DNA of 64,000 bases, from the NCBI GenBank assembly GCA_963965975.1, contig OZ014412.1:8680708-8744707 (forward strand). The letters are read 5' to 3'. Positions 60,501 through 64,000 of the stretch are shown here, piece by piece. The DNA comes from Xestospongia bergquistia. Taxonomy: Eukaryota; Porifera; Demospongiae; Haplosclerida; Petrosiidae. The position numbers were made by a program, and so were the translations under genes. A model generated the notes under the pieces. It did not search any database. It was given only the letters and a program-made list of their open reading frames with translations, and was not told the origin of the DNA. Numbering within the stretch: position 1 is the stretch's first letter; each line of letters begins with the position of its first letter.

Positions 60501-63500
60501 AACAATTTAATAGAAGACAGGATATCTACTGTTGTATACATTAACTGTTGACTTACATTACTATCCACATCATATGCTGCATATAGAATACAGGATATCT
60601 ACTATTCTACATCATACTTGTCTATGTTTGCCATATAAGGATACCTAAAGGAAGTTCTATGTTGTCCATAATCCCACAATCTCATATGATATGAAATGGG
60701 ACTGTGAAATTTCAAGGGAATTCTGATGGCAGATTTGCACAACACTGTTCTATACATAGACTGTTGATTTACATCACTGCCTACATCACATGTTGAATTA
60801 GTAGTTCTTAGAAGAAGACAGGATATCAATTACTATACATAATTTTTTAGTCTTCTAGTTACTCAAAGTGGGTAGTAGTATTTCTTTTGGTAAATGATTT
60901 CAAAATAACTCATTTAATAAACAAAAGCTGCCTTTTTTTACTACTACTAACTTTAACTTGTTTACTCAAAACCATGTGATATGGATAGAGATTATATATT
61001 GTATTTGTTACTCAATATCAGTTATGTATATCATTATATTTGTGAATACAAAATTATATACAATGTTATTTAACACTAACCACAATAAACCACATTACTT
61101 GTATTACTGAAAGAATGCACAATATTAAAACTAATTGCTTTATTCTTATTATAATTTTCCTTATGTATAGAAAAGTTATTCTACTTTGAGAGTAGCTTTG
61201 GTAATTATAGAGTAATAACTTAATTAGTTTTATCATGAGATTTAATCACTCACAGTACATTGGTTAGTATGTAACATAAACTAATTAATAGTTAGATAGT
61301 TCATGGCTGAATCAACTTACCTTTTAATAGTTCTTTGATGAAAACATTTAAAAGCTTTAGGATGAAAGAATTCTATCAGTCTTGGATCTCTATCTTCAAG
61401 AAGACCACTGTTCACAGTTCTAGCTTGACCAATGGTGGGTGGACATGGGAAATCAGAACGTACTTTTTCTAATAGTTGTTGACCAATACTAGATGGTTCA
61501 CTGATAGACCATGTTTTACATGCAGACCATAGTTTAGTACCACTAGATTGTTTATTGGTTGATACTATCCATATTATATCTGTCCATTGAGTGACTTTCC
61601 TTTCTGCTTTATCAAACAATGTTAGATTTTGCAAATTACTACCTTTAGCTTCAATGGAAATAATAGCAGTATAAACAGATTGATTACTGGAGTGTGATAT
61701 AATAGGTATTATGACAGTAGCTGACCCAGTATTAGCTACACCACTGTCTAGTGTGGTCACTTGTTCTAATGTAGGGACATCATTAGATATTTGGAAGATA
61801 TGTAACTTAATGTCAACAAGTAAATCCGAGGGAGTAATGACATCTTGTAATGGTTTAGTTAGAGATACTGTTGACCATGTTAATGTAATATTATCTCCTA
61901 CATGTATAAGTAGTTTGTGAGAGCTAATGTCAGCATGATTATCATCTTCAATGTGTCCTATACAGAAGAGTTAAGTCAAAAATACTTAAATTTAAATCAT
62001 TACTTACGTGAATAAAATGATGATTCCCTTTCATATTTAAATCTATTATGAAACAGTTGTACATTCACTAATCCTATCTTTCTTAGTCTAGGTGTAACAC
62101 ATAATACTTGTCTTTGACTAACATAGACACCATCCACTTTAATACCATCAAATAAACAATATAACTTATCAGTAGGTTTAATATAAGTGGGTCCAGTTAG
62201 TATTACTGGTACACCACCTAATACATTACCATACCATGGATTGAGTTGAAGAGCACCTATTAGTAACAATAATGAGAGATAAATGAAATAAGTTTAATTG
62301 TCTAACCTGTATTGATAATGTTTAGATTCATTCCTGTTAAGTATGTATACCCTTCTGTATTGAAATAATAGGATTTCATACTTCCATATCCAATTACACT
62401 AAGACCAGCAGTAATATCAGTATGATGTAAAACATGAGGTAGAGTGTCATCAAATTCATGAACTGTTCCATATCCTATAATGTCACCATTATAACCATGA
62501 ATAGGTTCCCAGTCCCAGTTATAAGGTTTACCATCTAATAGAACATCAGTTGTGTTAGTTCTTGCAATTTGAATGTAATGACGATCAAACAAGTCAGGAA
62601 ATGAACTGTTCAGTGGTACATAGACCACTTTATTAATGTACTGTTCTATAGGAGGTATCACAGTCAGAGTTTCATGTACAAATGAAAAGTTATAATAGGA
62701 TTCTCTTACATGTCCTTCTGAAACAAGTTGAGATACAAGTATTGGCTTATCAGATTCAATGGTACAATAGGTAACTGGATCAATGTAAGTATTTGTAAAG
62801 TTCCAGTCACCAGGAAATGTCAAAAATGTGCTATTAATTAATGTATTGTTACAAGTTTGAATGATAGTAGTTTCTCCTTCAGAGGCCACAATCTTTGTGT
62901 AGTGATGCACTAATGTTTCAGGAAATGGTACAAGGAGGAACTTTTTACCCCAAGTCACTGTAGGAGGGATCTGCTCTGTAACATAATCACAACCCCACCA
63001 CCACCAATCATATTGTGAGAAGTACACATCTAACCACCATTGTTGATTTGATACTATACCACACTCATGTCCACTGATAATTGTTAAAGGTTTATTTGAA
63101 ATAATTTGAGTACCAGTTAAATCATCTGCTGCTCCAATCAGAAATGTTTGCATCAAATGTAGTGTAATGGTATAAGTGTTGCCAGCATTGATAGTAATAG
63201 TTGGGTTGTTTGGATTTTGAGGGTCTTCTGGAACTACTATCATCTGTGTAGGTACAATAGCTATAGTAGTGTTGTCCTCATTTCCAACTAAAAGAAACAA
63301 ACTTTGGTCTCCCCACCAGCTATCTAAAGATACCACATAATATTCATATCGCTGTAGTCCCATATTGATGTATGGATATGCTAAGTATTCAGCATTGAGA
63401 TCATAGTCCATAGACATCACAACAACTGATATAGGAGTGTTCTCATCATTAGAATAGATATGAATTCCTTTGAATCGTTCTGCATAATTTCCATTACGTG

Positions 63501-63843
63501 GTTCAACATTATCAGGTAGTATTACAAGAGCAGGACTATTAACAGATGCAATACCAGTGTAGTACCAACCTGTACTCTTGTGGTTCCATTTAATACCTAA
63601 CTCTACTGTGAAGTTAACTGGTTGGACTGATAATGTAGTGATGGTGAGTTCTCTTGTATAGTGCCAACTTGACCTCAGTATACTAACATAGAAATGAACT
63701 CCATATGTAGAAAGCTGACCATTGGTTATCTTTGGAAAATATACAGAAATCACTGTTGGAGAATATAATGTTACATCACTTGGTTACTAGTTAATGATCT
63801 ACTTACAGACTGAAGTTAATAGAACAGTGTAGACTAGCTTCAT
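57553..63843 (-). CDS. Unit 11: full-length IgGFc/IPT/AMOP/VWD/4xEGF membrane receptor
   Basis: Twelve phase-compatible open exons (4107 nt, 1368 aa): 63807-63843, 62307-63752, 62008-62256, 61321-61957, 59507-59766, 58807-59373, 58501-58758, 58356-58451, 58175-58297, 58036-58131, 57865-57987, 57553-57767. Domains: signal peptide [12 protein letters not shown]; IgGFc-binding N (to about 494); IPT/TIG (495-577; [21 protein letters not shown]); AMOP in two exons (about 578-876) split by a 1.55-kb intron; VWD (877-1065; [20 protein letters not shown], ending [13 protein letters not shown]); [10 protein letters not shown] segment; four EGFs (1152-1297); TM with GVIVGVLVGLG and basic tail. Same architecture as unit 5 with half the EGFs. 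In contrast to unit 5, the short VWD intron (58759-58806) contains a stop in frame, so it must be spliced. Predicted type I surface adhesion protein. Confidence 0.88.
59767..61320 (-). other. Long AMOP intron of unit 11
   Basis: The only long intron of the gene. It carries the block that reappears between the short genes as apparent intergenic DNA, including a hairpin near 60669. Confidence 0.6.
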
Positions 63844-63893
63844 TTTGATATTTCTCCCTCTCTCTCTTCCAATATGGACAAACAAGTGCACTC

Positions 63894-63902
63894 TTATAAA
63901 TG
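63894..63902 (-). promoter_or_regulatory. TATA-like element of unit 11
   Basis: Minus-strand CATTTATAA, 51 bp upstream of the unit 11 ATG. Confidence 0.5.
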
Positions 63903-63906
63903 CAGT

Positions 63907-64000
63907 CACTGGCGGATCTAGGGAGGTGCCTGGGGTGCACAGGCATTTATTCTATAATAATATTCATAATCAATCATTAAGTCACAACATGTGGTACATA
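63907..64000. mobile_element. Possible hAT-type element terminus at the promoter of unit 11
   Basis: CACTGGCGGATCTAGGGAGG resembles the CAGTGGCGGATC-type terminal inverted repeats common in animal hAT elements. The family's conserved upstream sequence (TTTCAATGGCTTCAGTG in other units) is absent from this point, as expected if an element is inserted 5 bp from the TATA motif. The other end and the target-site duplication lie outside the window. Confidence 0.45.

Noticed and set aside
1..64000. tRNA or rRNA genes
   Set aside because: No A/B-box-containing cloverleaf or rRNA-like GC-balanced segment was noticed on reading. A tRNAscan-SE or Rfam run was not possible here.

Overview
This window looks like animal nuclear DNA. 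It is AT-rich, with compact genes whose introns are mostly 35-55 bp, GT-AG bounded and almost all in phase 1. The encoded proteins are metazoan cell-surface domains: IgGFc-binding N-terminal domain, IPT/TIG, AMOP, VWD, EGF, and a single C-terminal membrane helix. A demosponge such as Amphimedon would fit, but that is an inference from gene style and not a database match.

The window is dominated by one same-strand (minus) tandem family, numbered here as units 1-11 from left to right. Two members are full length and open in every exon. Unit 5 (17146-23516; 16 exons, 1518 aa) and unit 11 (57553-63843; 12 exons, 1368 aa) both read signal peptide, IgGFc-binding domain, IPT/TIG, linker, AMOP, VWD with a CxxxC-type tail, alternating EGF repeats (8 and 4), glycine-zipper transmembrane helix and a short basic tail. 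Units 2, 3 and 7 are short, apparently intact genes of about 560-600 aa (signal peptide, IgGFc-binding domain, TM). Unit 1 is a similar gene cut by the window edge. Unit 9 is open but its ATG has become ATA. Units 4, 6, 8 and 10 are pseudogenes, and two more decayed relics lie at 33.8-34.4 kb and 55.5-56.1 kb. Upstream of each short gene (units 1, 2, 3, 7, 8, 9) sits an orphan pair of exons, the AMOP C-terminal half and a truncated start of VWD. This suggests the short genes were created or spread by unequal exchange inside a long gene.

The array is interrupted at 23.9-31.1 kb. That region holds a 5'-truncated, frameshifted cystathionine beta-synthase (CBS) pseudogene with an internal inversion of about 200 bp, minisatellites, an unidentified exon, coiled-coil scraps and a decayed hAT transposase. 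The last exons of CBS recur beside units 6 and 10 in both orientations, so CBS and receptor fragments were copied as a composite block. A second hAT relic and a 35-bp minisatellite lie at 40.4-41.0 kb. A hAT-like terminus abuts the promoter of unit 11.

Taken together this is a birth-and-death cluster of membrane-anchored, mucin/SUSD2-like adhesion receptors. A conserved scaffold and conserved TM exon contrast with a length-variable segment in the IgGFc-binding domain, a pattern suited to recognition or adhesion. No function has been demonstrated. No rRNA, tRNA or CRISPR was seen.
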